Source: a virus
Strand: one strand, 5' to 3'
Virus record (IMG/VR): IMGVR_UViG_3300021197_000975
Span: 1 to 64,000 of that record
Length of the DNA: 64,000 nucleotides
The position numbers and the translations under genes were made by a program. The notes under the pieces were generated by a model, which was given only the letters and a program-made list of their open reading frames with translations, searched no databases and was not told the origin of the DNA. Positions 16,290 to 26,401 of the stretch are shown here, in pieces (the first letter of the stretch is position 1; each line of letters begins with the position of its first letter).

Positions 16290-19200
16290 TGGCTAGAAAG
16301 AGGAGAACACAATCGGTTAACATACCTATCCACACACTCTCAGGTGGTGTAGCAAAGCAAGCACCATCCAAGAGACTGCCTTCAGAGGCAGAAGAGATAG
16401 ATAATTGTTTAGTTTCATTGGAGAGGTCAATCGAAAAGCGTCCTCCTATTAGCCACATTTCTACGAATACTGGAGACGGAAGACTTGATGTCAAGTATTT
16501 AAATGGTGAGGCAACACCAAACTCAGGTACTAAAGCTACAGCTACACTAACAATAGATGCAGCTTCTGATGATGTAGAAACTATTACGGAGTTACATGAC
16601 AAAACTTTAATCCTCCAAGATGTTGAAGGAGCTGCCTTTACTTTAACGTTTGATAATACGGTAAAAGAAATAGCAACCAAAGCTACTGAAACAATGAAGT
16701 TCAAGACAACGACATTATCTAAATACTGTGGTTCCTTTGGTAATCCTTCAGATGCTTTCTATGATACAGGTTGGATTGGTCTTACTGATGCAGCTGGTGT
16801 ATATAAGAAGTATAAATTTATAGCAGTAAACCCCTCAACTTTTACTCAGTATGCAACAGGAGCTCTTGCTGCTGCTCCTACAGGACAGTCTCAAGGTTTT
16901 GTTTGGGTTAATATCTATGGCAAAACTACAGTACAACAAATTGCTGATGAGTTTAAAGAAGCTGTTGATGGTGCAAACGGACATAATGCTGGTACAGCAG
17001 GCTCTGTAATTTCTATAACTACTTCTAGTGATGGCTCTGCTTTAATGCAACAGCAAACTTTAGGAACTAGTGGCAATACAAATATTATTGAAAAGATAAA
17101 TGGAAATCATAACCCAGATAAATCTTCTGGTTACATAACTTTTAGTAGTTGGACTTGTGATTACAGGTATGGCACTGACGTTCCTAAATTTACTGGAGGA
17201 TACAACGGAGGCACATCTTCTACAATTGGATTGCATGGGCTTACAACAGTAGCACATATATATTCTTCAATTATTACTTCAATTGATTTAGCAATCGTTG
17301 CTGGGTTAAGGATGACAAGAACAGGCACTGGACCTATTACATTAACTATGTCAACTGCCGGTTTAACAGGAAACAATAGAACTATTACTGGAACTTCTAT
17401 CACCCCTACTACCCCAGCTACAGCTTCGCTTCAGTTTGGAGATGCTGGTTATGTAGGTGATTGTTGTGACCCTGAGAATAGTGTGTATGCTAATAAGACA
17501 ATTACTTTGACTGATAGCTCAGGAGCTTCTGTTGTCTTTACTATAAAGACTGATGGCACAGCAACAGGAAAAGTTACTTCGTCTGCATATAATGTAAGTT
17601 TCCAAGGTGTCTCAAAGAAATACCAGTATGCTGAAAGATTTCAAGTTGCTGTTGCTCTTGCAAAAACAAATAGTGACTTAGCTATTACTGCCGTGTGGGC
17701 TGGCGATACAGCTACGGCTGTGAGTTTAACTCAAGATGTTGTAGGTAACAATGGCAACAGGGCAGTAACTTCTAATGTTTCTGGTACAAAAGCTACTGCA
17801 ACCATAACAGTTCTTAATGATCAAGAAGCAACATTAGCTACTAACCTTGATGGTACTACATTTATTTTAAATGATGGCAGCTCTTCTGTTACTTTTACTT
17901 TTGATGATGATACTAACGGAGCTTTAGGTACTACCATTTCAGTATGGGATGTTGATGATACTCCTGCTATTAAAGCAGATGCTGCTGACTTCAATGGTTT
18001 TACCACTGGTACGGATAGAATTAGATTAAATGTTCCTACCGCAGCTGGAGGAGCTGGTAGTGATATTGATATCCAACTTGTTAATGACACTGACGGCAGT
18101 ACTTCTGCTGGCTCAGGTGTTATTGGAGTAGGCACAAGTGGGGCAAGCGCAAGCACTGTCGTTGAGGCAGTGATTGATGCTATTAATGGGATCACTAATA
18201 GTAGAGTACACTTTGGTAGTGGGACCAGTGCTAGTGGTATAGTCGGATTGATAGCAAGCATTGGTACTAGTGGCACTAAGATGTCGCTTGAAGCAAACAA
18301 CCCCGGTACAGCAGGCAATGCAATTACTATTGCTAACGCAGCTGGCGATGCTGCAAGCGCAGGCTCACTGGCAGGTGGACTTGATGGACAGATGACAGCA
18401 AAGTGTGTTGCAAATAGAATTGTAGATTGTATTAATTCTAACTCTATTAATATTACAGCTACCCCTAATCCTCCTACAGCTGACGGAGGTGGTGACTATG
18501 CTATTACTCTTACTCAAGATACAGCAAGTGATGCTGGTAACACAGCAATTACAGCTACATCAATATCAAACTATATAACTTATGCTGCTGCGTTTACAGG
18601 AGGAACTCGTGGGGTTTCTGCAACTAAGGTAGATGCGGTTGATTACAATGGGTTTACAATTGGAGACTCATGGACGTTTACTACACCCGGAGGTACGATA
18701 TACACCGTTAGAACTTCAGGTGCTGATGCAACGGGATCTGGATCTACAACCTCAACAGTAATTGCTGTAGGTTGTTCTTCAGGCCCAAGTGCAGGCACTG
18801 TAGCGGAGACTGTGGTTGATGCTATCAATGGACACTTTGGATCTGGTGGGGCGTATAACCACGCCTTTGCAAGTGCAAACTCTGGTGTAAACACAGGTCT
18901 TCCTAATGTAACTGCTACTTTAAGTGGGTCTACGAAAGTAACACTAACCCATGACGAAGGTGCGAATGGAAACACGGCTGTCGTAGGGAACTCAACAGGT
19001 GACGCTGCGAGTGCCGGTGCTTTATCTGGAGGACACACTCAAATCCTTGGGGTAACTGGATTCACAGGTGGCGTTGGCAACATGCTAACTCCAACAACAT
19101 TTGCTAGTGGAACTGATGATGTTATTCCTGATTTCAATTCAGACAATCTTTACTATCATTTCCTTGATATAGATGGAACCCATAGATACTGCATTGTTGT

Positions 19201-21739
19201 TAATAGATCCATTCAAAATACAAGTGGCACAGATCTTGTAAATATCTATCGAATAGAACCAACGGAGTGGGTAAAAGAAACCTTTGATCTTGGTTCATAT
19301 GATGATTGTATGAAAGATTATATACTGTACAAAAACTTAGCGTCTGATTTGTTAGATGCTGATGGGTCTTCTATGCGAATAGATGAGGTTCTCGGCTCCA
19401 TTGATTATGGTAAGGGTATTGTACTTTTTAACAAGCATATTGAATTAGAATATTTACCTGACAATTCAAACTTAACATACACTCATACAGACCCTTTGTT
19501 CAAGGGAGTAGAATTAGATCCTCAGTATAACCAAGCTGGAACTCCCTTTAGATTTAAAGTGGGTAGTATGGGATGGGGATGTAGTACTACCCAGTTACCC
19601 GGCGCAGATACAGAAGACCTTAATCCTATTTGCTACGGGGATGCCGGAACTTCAGAATGTCCTGCTTGTGAAGGTGATCAATATTCTGAAGGTTGTTTTG
19701 ATTTAGATGGCTTGTGTAAATGGTATGATAAAACTGGTGGGTTTGTTAATGTTTCGGATCACATTGAAGCAAGAGTAAATACAGCTTCTCTTGAACCTTA
19801 TGATGTTGGTAAATCAAGAACAAACTTCGGTGACTTTGATGTTCCACCTGCTGCTGATGATTACAAAACATTCATGGGAACAAAAGCAAGAAGAGTTTGT
19901 GATCATACTTACAACCCCTTTACTACGACAGTAAAATGGTCTGAAGCTGTCGGTGCAAAAAACTGTAGACCAAACCCTTTCTATGGACCCGGACAACTTG
20001 ATGATAGGTTTCTATACACAGGTGAAGATGGTATGTATGGCGAGGTGTGGTATGCAAGAGAATCATTCTTTACGTTCCCCTCAGGATTCTACCGTGTAAC
20101 TTCAAAGGATGGTCTTCAGCCTTACTTCCATAGGATGAGATCTGAAGGGCCTAAGTCTGTCCTTGACCATACTACATTCCCTCTTATGATTTACAAGAGC
20201 AATGACTTGGATGATAATGGAAATGGTAAGTGGAAGATACGATACATGCCATTACAGCCCAAGCTAAGTGGTGGTGAAAATACTAACCCCGGTCCCACTG
20301 CTATTGATAATAAAGAGAAGATCAAAGGTGCTTGTATATGGGGTGATAGACTGTGGTTTGGAACTGAATCAACTATCTTCTCATCACGAATGGGGGAATA
20401 CTTTGATTTCTTCCTCAATGATTACTTAAATATAGTAGATACTGACCCAATTGACTTGAGTCTTAACATTGGAAAGTATAGTGTTATTTCTCACATGGTT
20501 CCATTCCAAGGATATATTTTCTTGACAACCGAAAGTGGAACACAGTTTGAAGTACGTCCTTCTGGAACACTTGGTACAATAACACCAACAACCACAATGA
20601 TTAGACCCTCTTCGTTCTTTTCTACTAGTGCAAAGATGACTCCTATTAGAATGGGAACTAAGATATACTTCTTTGATAAGAAGAAATTGTTCTTATATTC
20701 TGGAGCAGAAACTTTTGGATACGAATTCTCTACAGCATATGAACTGTCCGAACATTGTCGTGATTACCTACCCAAGAACTTTAAGGATGTGACAGCTTCC
20801 TCTGCAACTAACTCAATCTTCATGGTAGATAAAGATATTCCCTATCATTTATATGTGTACACAAACCGTATCACAGATAGAGGTGAGATGCAACAGAATG
20901 CATTCCATAGGTGGATTCTTCATACTTCAGATTCAATTGAAGCTGTCCATAGTTATGAAAATGATTTGTATATCATTGTAAGGAGAACAAATGGTCAAGC
21001 TCAGGGTATATATGCATACCATATGTCCTTAGATTCAGTACCTACTAACACTCCATTGATGGACAGGATGGTTAAACTGTCAGGTGATAATATTACATAT
21101 GATGGTAATACTAACTTAACAACTTTCCACCTTCCATATTATGATACGCATGCTAATGAAATAGTTTTAGCAGAAGATTGGGATTACTCATCGGGCGGTG
21201 TAACTAAGAAGCAAGCCTTCACCCGCCTCACTCCTGTCCAGCTTTCAGCTGTTGATCGAGGAGATTACTGGACAACAGATGTTATTGTTAACGGGAACTG
21301 GAAACAGCAGAACACTTCCGCTGGTACGGTTAGTAACTTTGTTGATAGATCCGCCTATGTAGGTAGGCCATATGATATGAATGTAGAATTGTCCACTATT
21401 TTCCAGAGAGATCGAGACAATAATGCTGTTGATGGTACTCTAAACTTAAAGAGAATCACAACAAGACATAAAGATACAGGACAATATGATATTGAAATCA
21501 CAAGAAGAGGGAGATCTTCTACGACCGTTAGATCTGAAGCTCTCACTCTTGATGACAGTACAGACCTGCTAGGTGACACCCGTATTGATAGTGAAGGTGA
21601 GCTTATCTCTAAGATTCTGGCTCCTGCTGATGGGACTACGATTAAAATTAAAAGTAGCTACCCAACCCCTTGTAATATTTCTAACATTGATCTCATAGCC
21701 AACTTCAGGCCATACATGAGTTCGCCAACACAACAGTAG
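16289..21739 (+). CDS. Tail tubular protein B (T7 gp12-like), greatly enlarged
   Basis: 1816 residues against 794 in T7. The N-terminal IPIHTLSGGVAKQAPSKRLPSEAEEIDNCLVSLERSIEKRPP and the C-terminal half (FPLMIYKSND, SEPIDLSLNIGKYSVI-type region, TTESGTQFEV, YELSEHCRDYLPKN) match gp12 nozzle proteins. Between about residues 75 and 950 lie repeated Ala/Gly/Thr-rich beta modules of roughly 120 residues, with signatures such as VPTAAGGAGS and NTAI. A Cys cluster (ECPACEGDQYSEGCFDLDGLC) sits near 1110-1130. Six copies should form the nozzle; the inserted modules probably project outward. Confidence 0.85.
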   Translation: MARKRRTQSVNIPIHTLSGGVAKQAPSKRLPSEAEEIDNCLVSLERSIEKRPPISHISTNTGDGRLDVKYLNGEATPNSGTKATATLTIDAASDDVETITELHDKTLILQDVEGAAFTLTFDNTVKEIATKATETMKFKTTTLSKYCGSFGNPSDAFYDTGWIGLTDAAGVYKKYKFIAVNPSTFTQYATGALAAAPTGQSQGFVWVNIYGKTTVQQIADEFKEAVDGANGHNAGTAGSVISITTSSDGSALMQQQTLGTSGNTNIIEKINGNHNPDKSSGYITFSSWTCDYRYGTDVPKFTGGYNGGTSSTIGLHGLTTVAHIYSSIITSIDLAIVAGLRMTRTGTGPITLTMSTAGLTGNNRTITGTSITPTTPATASLQFGDAGYVGDCCDPENSVYANKTITLTDSSGASVVFTIKTDGTATGKVTSSAYNVSFQGVSKKYQYAERFQVAVALAKTNSDLAITAVWAGDTATAVSLTQDVVGNNGNRAVTSNVSGTKATATITVLNDQEATLATNLDGTTFILNDGSSSVTFTFDDDTNGALGTTISVWDVDDTPAIKADAADFNGFTTGTDRIRLNVPTAAGGAGSDIDIQLVNDTDGSTSAGSGVIGVGTSGASASTVVEAVIDAINGITNSRVHFGSGTSASGIVGLIASIGTSGTKMSLEANNPGTAGNAITIANAAGDAASAGSLAGGLDGQMTAKCVANRIVDCINSNSINITATPNPPTADGGGDYAITLTQDTASDAGNTAITATSISNYITYAAAFTGGTRGVSATKVDAVDYNGFTIGDSWTFTTPGGTIYTVRTSGADATGSGSTTSTVIAVGCSSGPSAGTVAETVVDAINGHFGSGGAYNHAFASANSGVNTGLPNVTATLSGSTKVTLTHDEGANGNTAVVGNSTGDAASAGALSGGHTQILGVTGFTGGVGNMLTPTTFASGTDDVIPDFNSDNLYYHFLDIDGTHRYCIVVNRSIQNTSGTDLVNIYRIEPTEWVKETFDLGSYDDCMKDYILYKNLASDLLDADGSSMRIDEVLGSIDYGKGIVLFNKHIELEYLPDNSNLTYTHTDPLFKGVELDPQYNQAGTPFRFKVGSMGWGCSTTQLPGADTEDLNPICYGDAGTSECPACEGDQYSEGCFDLDGLCKWYDKTGGFVNVSDHIEARVNTASLEPYDVGKSRTNFGDFDVPPAADDYKTFMGTKARRVCDHTYNPFTTTVKWSEAVGAKNCRPNPFYGPGQLDDRFLYTGEDGMYGEVWYARESFFTFPSGFYRVTSKDGLQPYFHRMRSEGPKSVLDHTTFPLMIYKSNDLDDNGNGKWKIRYMPLQPKLSGGENTNPGPTAIDNKEKIKGACIWGDRLWFGTESTIFSSRMGEYFDFFLNDYLNIVDTDPIDLSLNIGKYSVISHMVPFQGYIFLTTESGTQFEVRPSGTLGTITPTTTMIRPSSFFSTSAKMTPIRMGTKIYFFDKKKLFLYSGAETFGYEFSTAYELSEHCRDYLPKNFKDVTASSATNSIFMVDKDIPYHLYVYTNRITDRGEMQQNAFHRWILHTSDSIEAVHSYENDLYIIVRRTNGQAQGIYAYHMSLDSVPTNTPLMDRMVKLSGDNITYDGNTNLTTFHLPYYDTHANEIVLAEDWDYSSGGVTKKQAFTRLTPVQLSAVDRGDYWTTDVIVNGNWKQQNTSAGTVSNFVDRSAYVGRPYDMNVELSTIFQRDRDNNAVDGTLNLKRITTRHKDTGQYDIEITRRGRSSTTVRSEALTLDDSTDLLGDTRIDSEGELISKILAPADGTTIKIKSSYPTPCNISNIDLIANFRPYMSSPTQQ

Positions 21740-21752
21740 GAGATAAATAAGA

Positions 21753-24700
21753 ATGGCTGATTGGATTCGCGCTAGAAAGAATTGGTTTAGAACTAATAAT
21801 AAATGGGTAGCCAAGGCATTTGAGAGCGCGAAAGCTAACAACAGCAATTGGGCAACGTACTATGGTAAGTATGGGCATATCTCTAACTCATGGGGATTAA
21901 ACCCAGACAATCCTTTTTATAATCCTACTAGAAAAATTGATAACTACTATGCATCTCGTGATTCAGATGGACAAGGCTTAGGCTTTCCTCGAAATGATGG
22001 TTGCGATGAATGTAATATTCTTGCAGAAATTATTAATTGTTCTGATGGTAATAATGACAGTGCTGCAATGAAAGCATTAAGATCAGCATTGGGGAATAGA
22101 GTATGTGAATGTAATGGAACACAAAATGAAAAGTGTTGTGGGTGTATATCAAATAATTGCCAAGGAGCTGATGTTAATTGTATTCCAGTAAGCCCTCCAG
22201 ATTGTCCAGATAATAGTAGTATAGCAGACTTATGTGCCGCAAGAGTTAATGCTGGGAGTAATTGGGATCCTTGTGCTGCGGGATCATGCGAATGCGGCTT
22301 CTGCCTAAATGGATGTCCATGTTGCGAGTATGGTGCTGCGGATTGTTCCGGCGATGTTGGTGATGGATGTTTAGACGGACCTAATGGAGAGTCAGGCTGC
22401 TTACCTCTGGAATGCACGGGTGAAGATTGTGCTACTATAGGCATGGCTGAATATGGTTTAGTTTGTAATGGCTGTCAAGAAGGACAAGAAGTAGTTGGTG
22501 AAAATGGTGAGAGCTTAGGGGAATGCTTATGCGAGGATATAACTGCCCCCGGATGTACTACTGTTGCCTGCCCCTGTGGTGTTATTCCCGGTAGTTGTTA
22601 CTTTGGGCCTGAGTGTATATCTCCATGCTGCCCACCGGGAGAAGAAGGGTGTTGTGAATGTCCTGATGGATCATGGGTTCCCTGTGAATCTGGATGTGGA
22701 TCTTCTGAATGCACTTGTCCTAACTATGGTGGTGGTACTTTACCATTAGAATATTGTATGACTTGTGAGTATTGTGATTGCGTTTGTGATGATTGTGATT
22801 GTAGTAACTTTTCAGGTGAAGGTGGATTTGGGATGCAATGCTTAAATCCTCAGAGTTGTTTATGGTGTGAGATAACAGGTAAGTGGATCGATCCTTCGAT
22901 TGAAGATTGTGATGAGCCACCTACTCCCTGTAACTGTGATTCGCAGGGTCCGTGTGCAACGGACTCAGAATGTCCCGAGGGTACAGTGTGTATCCAAGGA
23001 GGTTGTCATGATCCCGAATGTGTTTATTGTGAATGCACGGAACGATGTCAACCCATATGGTGGGACTGCGATTGTGAAGTAAATCCCTGCGAGGATCCAA
23101 CGGATCCCGAATGTTTTGGAGGCCCCCCGATTGTGTGTTACGATTATAATTCAAATGATCCGATATATTATAGTGCTAGTTCCTTAGGACCGTCAGTTAC
23201 TGTTGAATATACAACAACTGATACTGCTACTGGAGGCACTTACTCGTATGGTAGTGTTGCTCTTCTTTGTGAAGTGCCTGATCAGTTCCAACTTTGTGTT
23301 TATGTTGAGGACTCAAGCGGTAATGAGACCCAATTAGCTTATGCTAACTGTGGAGACTTTAGCGAATCAGGATGTACAACGAACAACTCATTTATTATTA
23401 ACCAGACGGCATCTACTATTACCCTTTCACCTACAACTTCTGTTCCGGGTGGTGGTAAAGTTGTTATGCGTCGATGTACAGATAACAATAGGATGATGCT
23501 GAGCTTTTCTGATGGGGCCAAGCTTACAGCAAACGATCTTAATGCTTCTTTACACCAGTTATTATTCTTAATCCAAGAAAAAGAATTTGCTAGTAATACT
23601 TATTACAATGTGGCGAATGCTGCGGACATTTCTGCAACTTCTTTCTTTGAAGTTAAGTCAGATAGTCCAGCTACGCTGTCAGGTAAGTCAATTCAATTAA
23701 TAGCAAGCGATGGAACAACTAGGCAGTACGTTTTCTTTAACACAACAGGGCAGGGCCATGACACTGGGGATGTTGGTGCGGCTACTAATGATGTTATCGT
23801 ACAGGTATACGGATTATCCACAACTGCTACTATTGCTGCACAGTTAGAAGCTGCAATTGAATCTGCTGCTGGTCACAACAGTAAGATTCTTGTTAATGAT
23901 TACACGGGTAATACATCCAAGAGAACTCTTACGCAATCTGTTGTTGGTACTGCTGGTAATACAGCTATTACTACTACCGGCATAGATGATACCATTGTTA
24001 TTATTCCTTCTATCTTTACAGGTGGTACTGACTATGGTGGGTCGGCTCTTATTAAGTTTGCTCCTGCTACTACATTGCCTGTTACCTTTAACTTTGCTGG
24101 TGCTTCATCAGGAGAAGTTTTAATATGGGATGGTAATGAAGTTTCTGCTACAGCTACTCCCCCCAAGAGCACATTGCTTGGGCTGGTTGATGTAGATGAT
24201 ACAGTAACTGCTGTGACTAATGATGTTCTTACATACAGTGGTGGTAAGTGGAAACCTTTAGCTGCCCAAGGAACTGGTGGGACAGGTGTTGACTTGACCG
24301 CGTTCCTCGTTATGGATTACTCTGCTAATGCAGCCCTTGATGATTTCTGGACCGCTACGTCTACCTCTAGTGGACTTGGATCAGAAGTTTCAACGGTGTG
24401 GGAGAAGTCACACATCTCTACTTGGGTCAGCAATGCTCGTGGTGGAAGCTTTACAGCTAGCCAAGAGAAAGCTACAATTCCTAATGCAATTACTGCATTT
24501 GGTTTGGGTATGTTTGGTGCTCAGGAGTGGACAAGAAATGCACTTGGTGTGGGTGATGGAGTAGCTTCTAGTCAAATCTTTGATACATGGTATGATGGTA
24601 AATCACCTCCCGGCAGCAACACAGTACATGCAGCAATGGAATGGGATCTTAGTAAGGGCGTCGGTAGAAAGTGGGCTAGTGAAAGCCCTGAGCCTGTGAC

Positions 24701-26390
24701 AAACAGTTCTCCTTACTGGGGTATTAATGATGTGTTAAGATTAAGCACCTCTCTGACTACTTGTGGCCGAGCGTTCTATGAATCAATCTCTGTCAGTGGA
24801 GTAGATAGGAAGATTAAAAGAGTTGAGCTTTATAATATTGATCAATCAGGAGGTTTTGAACTTTATTCTGAGAAGTGCAGTACTACAGGTATTCAGTTCC
24901 ACAAGAAGAATGCCTCTAATAATACAATGTCAGGACAACCCGAGGTAGACCATTACTTTAATAGCTTAAAGAACGCAGTTTCTTTAGCAAACTGGACTAC
25001 CGGAAATAACTGGGGACGAACTCATCCTCTTGCTGGGGTATCTGGCGGGTTGGATTATACCGCAGGAATTAAAGAAGCGTTCCAGTCTGATTACGTCTAC
25101 TCCTCATTAGAAGCAGGAGCTGATCTGTCGGGCGGTACTTATAATGCTGACCAGACTACAGCTGGGTGGTGGAAGGCGCAGCTTAATATGCCCGCTGTCA
25201 TTACTTATTATCTTGGTACTCTATATGATGCCGATTTGGCAGCTGGTAATTCAGATAATACAACCAGAACTGTACCTAATGTATTAGAATGGAAAGGCAA
25301 CTTAGAAAGTATTGTTGACCCTGACTTATTCTTTGATGATAATATTCCTAATGCAGAAGATGGGTTCTATACTACTCGACAATTCCTTAGATCAACACGA
25401 GGAACAAATGAGAGAGCAGGAACAGAATGGTACTTCCATAAGTGGTTCATTAGAGCCGATGGTGCAACTTCTGAAGCTGGTTCCTCTTGGGTTCCTGAGT
25501 TTAATCCATTCAATGGATCACATTACCAAGATGGTGGTGGCTCAGATAACACGTATATCCGACCATCATATAAGGATGGTACTGACCAAGGCGGAACTCT
25601 TTCATTTAACGCGGGCTATAGCTTTATGATTGAATCTAATAAGGTGTTCAGTTGGTTTATAGAGAATACCCCTCCGATGTATGATGATTATGTCTTTAAG
25701 GTAACAATGAAAGATCAACTTCCTGCCAATGCATCTTATCAAGTAATGATTGATTTGCATGAACATGTCAATGGTTGTTCACAATTAGAATCTGAAGGAG
25801 TAACGACAGCAAGTAAGAGAGTTGGGGATACCGATTGTGATCCTATTGGAATTGGAGGCACTAACATTGCTTCTGATGGAACAGAAAGATCCGGGCAGCA
25901 TATCTATCCCGCTGACTTCCATCCTGAGTATGTGTCTATCTGGAATCAGGTGGACTTTACTAAGATTAAAGCTTACTCTAGAAATCACCAGCCAACTTCG
26001 TTTGAGATTGTTTTAAAGATTCCTAGGTTTGTTCGTATTGGGGTTATAGATAGATATACTGATCCTAATGATGAAAGCTACTACAATTCTTCTGGCGCCG
26101 GAACAGAGGTTGGTCCTTTATCTCTTGAGTTAATGGCTGATGGTTACACATCTACTGATTGGTCAGATGATACTGATGGTTCAGGCGATGGCAATCCTCC
26201 AAACAACAACTCAAAGGGCATAACACAGGCAGGATCTGACACAGCTTCTGGTCTTATTGTTCCTAATACTATTGCTTCTGTATCTACAGAATCTGCTATT
26301 CAGTATATTAGATTAGGAATCCCTGCTAACATGATGCTCAGGTTTGCTGTTATTCCTAGCGCGTTATCACCCATGACAGAACCAACTTAA
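21753..26390 (+). CDS. Cysteine-rich tail fibre protein with gp17-type attachment domain
   Basis: 1545 residues. Residues 1-80 are Trp/Asn/Lys-rich. Residues 84-462 hold 68 cysteines in many CxC, CC and CxxC spacings, like EGF or knottin arrays. Then FSDGAKLTANDLNASLHQLLFLIQEKEF (about 585-615) matches the N-terminal attachment region of T7 gp17 fibres. A beta module related to those in tail tube B follows (about 630-760), and the last 600 residues are an Asn/Gly/Trp-rich putative receptor-binding part. Here the gp17-like domain is internal, so the Cys-rich block is an N-terminal addition. Confidence 0.75.
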   Translation: MADWIRARKNWFRTNNKWVAKAFESAKANNSNWATYYGKYGHISNSWGLNPDNPFYNPTRKIDNYYASRDSDGQGLGFPRNDGCDECNILAEIINCSDGNNDSAAMKALRSALGNRVCECNGTQNEKCCGCISNNCQGADVNCIPVSPPDCPDNSSIADLCAARVNAGSNWDPCAAGSCECGFCLNGCPCCEYGAADCSGDVGDGCLDGPNGESGCLPLECTGEDCATIGMAEYGLVCNGCQEGQEVVGENGESLGECLCEDITAPGCTTVACPCGVIPGSCYFGPECISPCCPPGEEGCCECPDGSWVPCESGCGSSECTCPNYGGGTLPLEYCMTCEYCDCVCDDCDCSNFSGEGGFGMQCLNPQSCLWCEITGKWIDPSIEDCDEPPTPCNCDSQGPCATDSECPEGTVCIQGGCHDPECVYCECTERCQPIWWDCDCEVNPCEDPTDPECFGGPPIVCYDYNSNDPIYYSASSLGPSVTVEYTTTDTATGGTYSYGSVALLCEVPDQFQLCVYVEDSSGNETQLAYANCGDFSESGCTTNNSFIINQTASTITLSPTTSVPGGGKVVMRRCTDNNRMMLSFSDGAKLTANDLNASLHQLLFLIQEKEFASNTYYNVANAADISATSFFEVKSDSPATLSGKSIQLIASDGTTRQYVFFNTTGQGHDTGDVGAATNDVIVQVYGLSTTATIAAQLEAAIESAAGHNSKILVNDYTGNTSKRTLTQSVVGTAGNTAITTTGIDDTIVIIPSIFTGGTDYGGSALIKFAPATTLPVTFNFAGASSGEVLIWDGNEVSATATPPKSTLLGLVDVDDTVTAVTNDVLTYSGGKWKPLAAQGTGGTGVDLTAFLVMDYSANAALDDFWTATSTSSGLGSEVSTVWEKSHISTWVSNARGGSFTASQEKATIPNAITAFGLGMFGAQEWTRNALGVGDGVASSQIFDTWYDGKSPPGSNTVHAAMEWDLSKGVGRKWASESPEPVTNSSPYWGINDVLRLSTSLTTCGRAFYESISVSGVDRKIKRVELYNIDQSGGFELYSEKCSTTGIQFHKKNASNNTMSGQPEVDHYFNSLKNAVSLANWTTGNNWGRTHPLAGVSGGLDYTAGIKEAFQSDYVYSSLEAGADLSGGTYNADQTTAGWWKAQLNMPAVITYYLGTLYDADLAAGNSDNTTRTVPNVLEWKGNLESIVDPDLFFDDNIPNAEDGFYTTRQFLRSTRGTNERAGTEWYFHKWFIRADGATSEAGSSWVPEFNPFNGSHYQDGGGSDNTYIRPSYKDGTDQGGTLSFNAGYSFMIESNKVFSWFIENTPPMYDDYVFKVTMKDQLPANASYQVMIDLHEHVNGCSQLESEGVTTASKRVGDTDCDPIGIGGTNIASDGTERSGQHIYPADFHPEYVSIWNQVDFTKIKAYSRNHQPTSFEIVLKIPRFVRIGVIDRYTDPNDESYYNSSGAGTEVGPLSLELMADGYTSTDWSDDTDGSGDGNPPNNNSKGITQAGSDTASGLIVPNTIASVSTESAIQYIRLGIPANMMLRFAVIPSALSPMTEPT

Positions 26391-26401
26391 GGAATATATA
26401 A

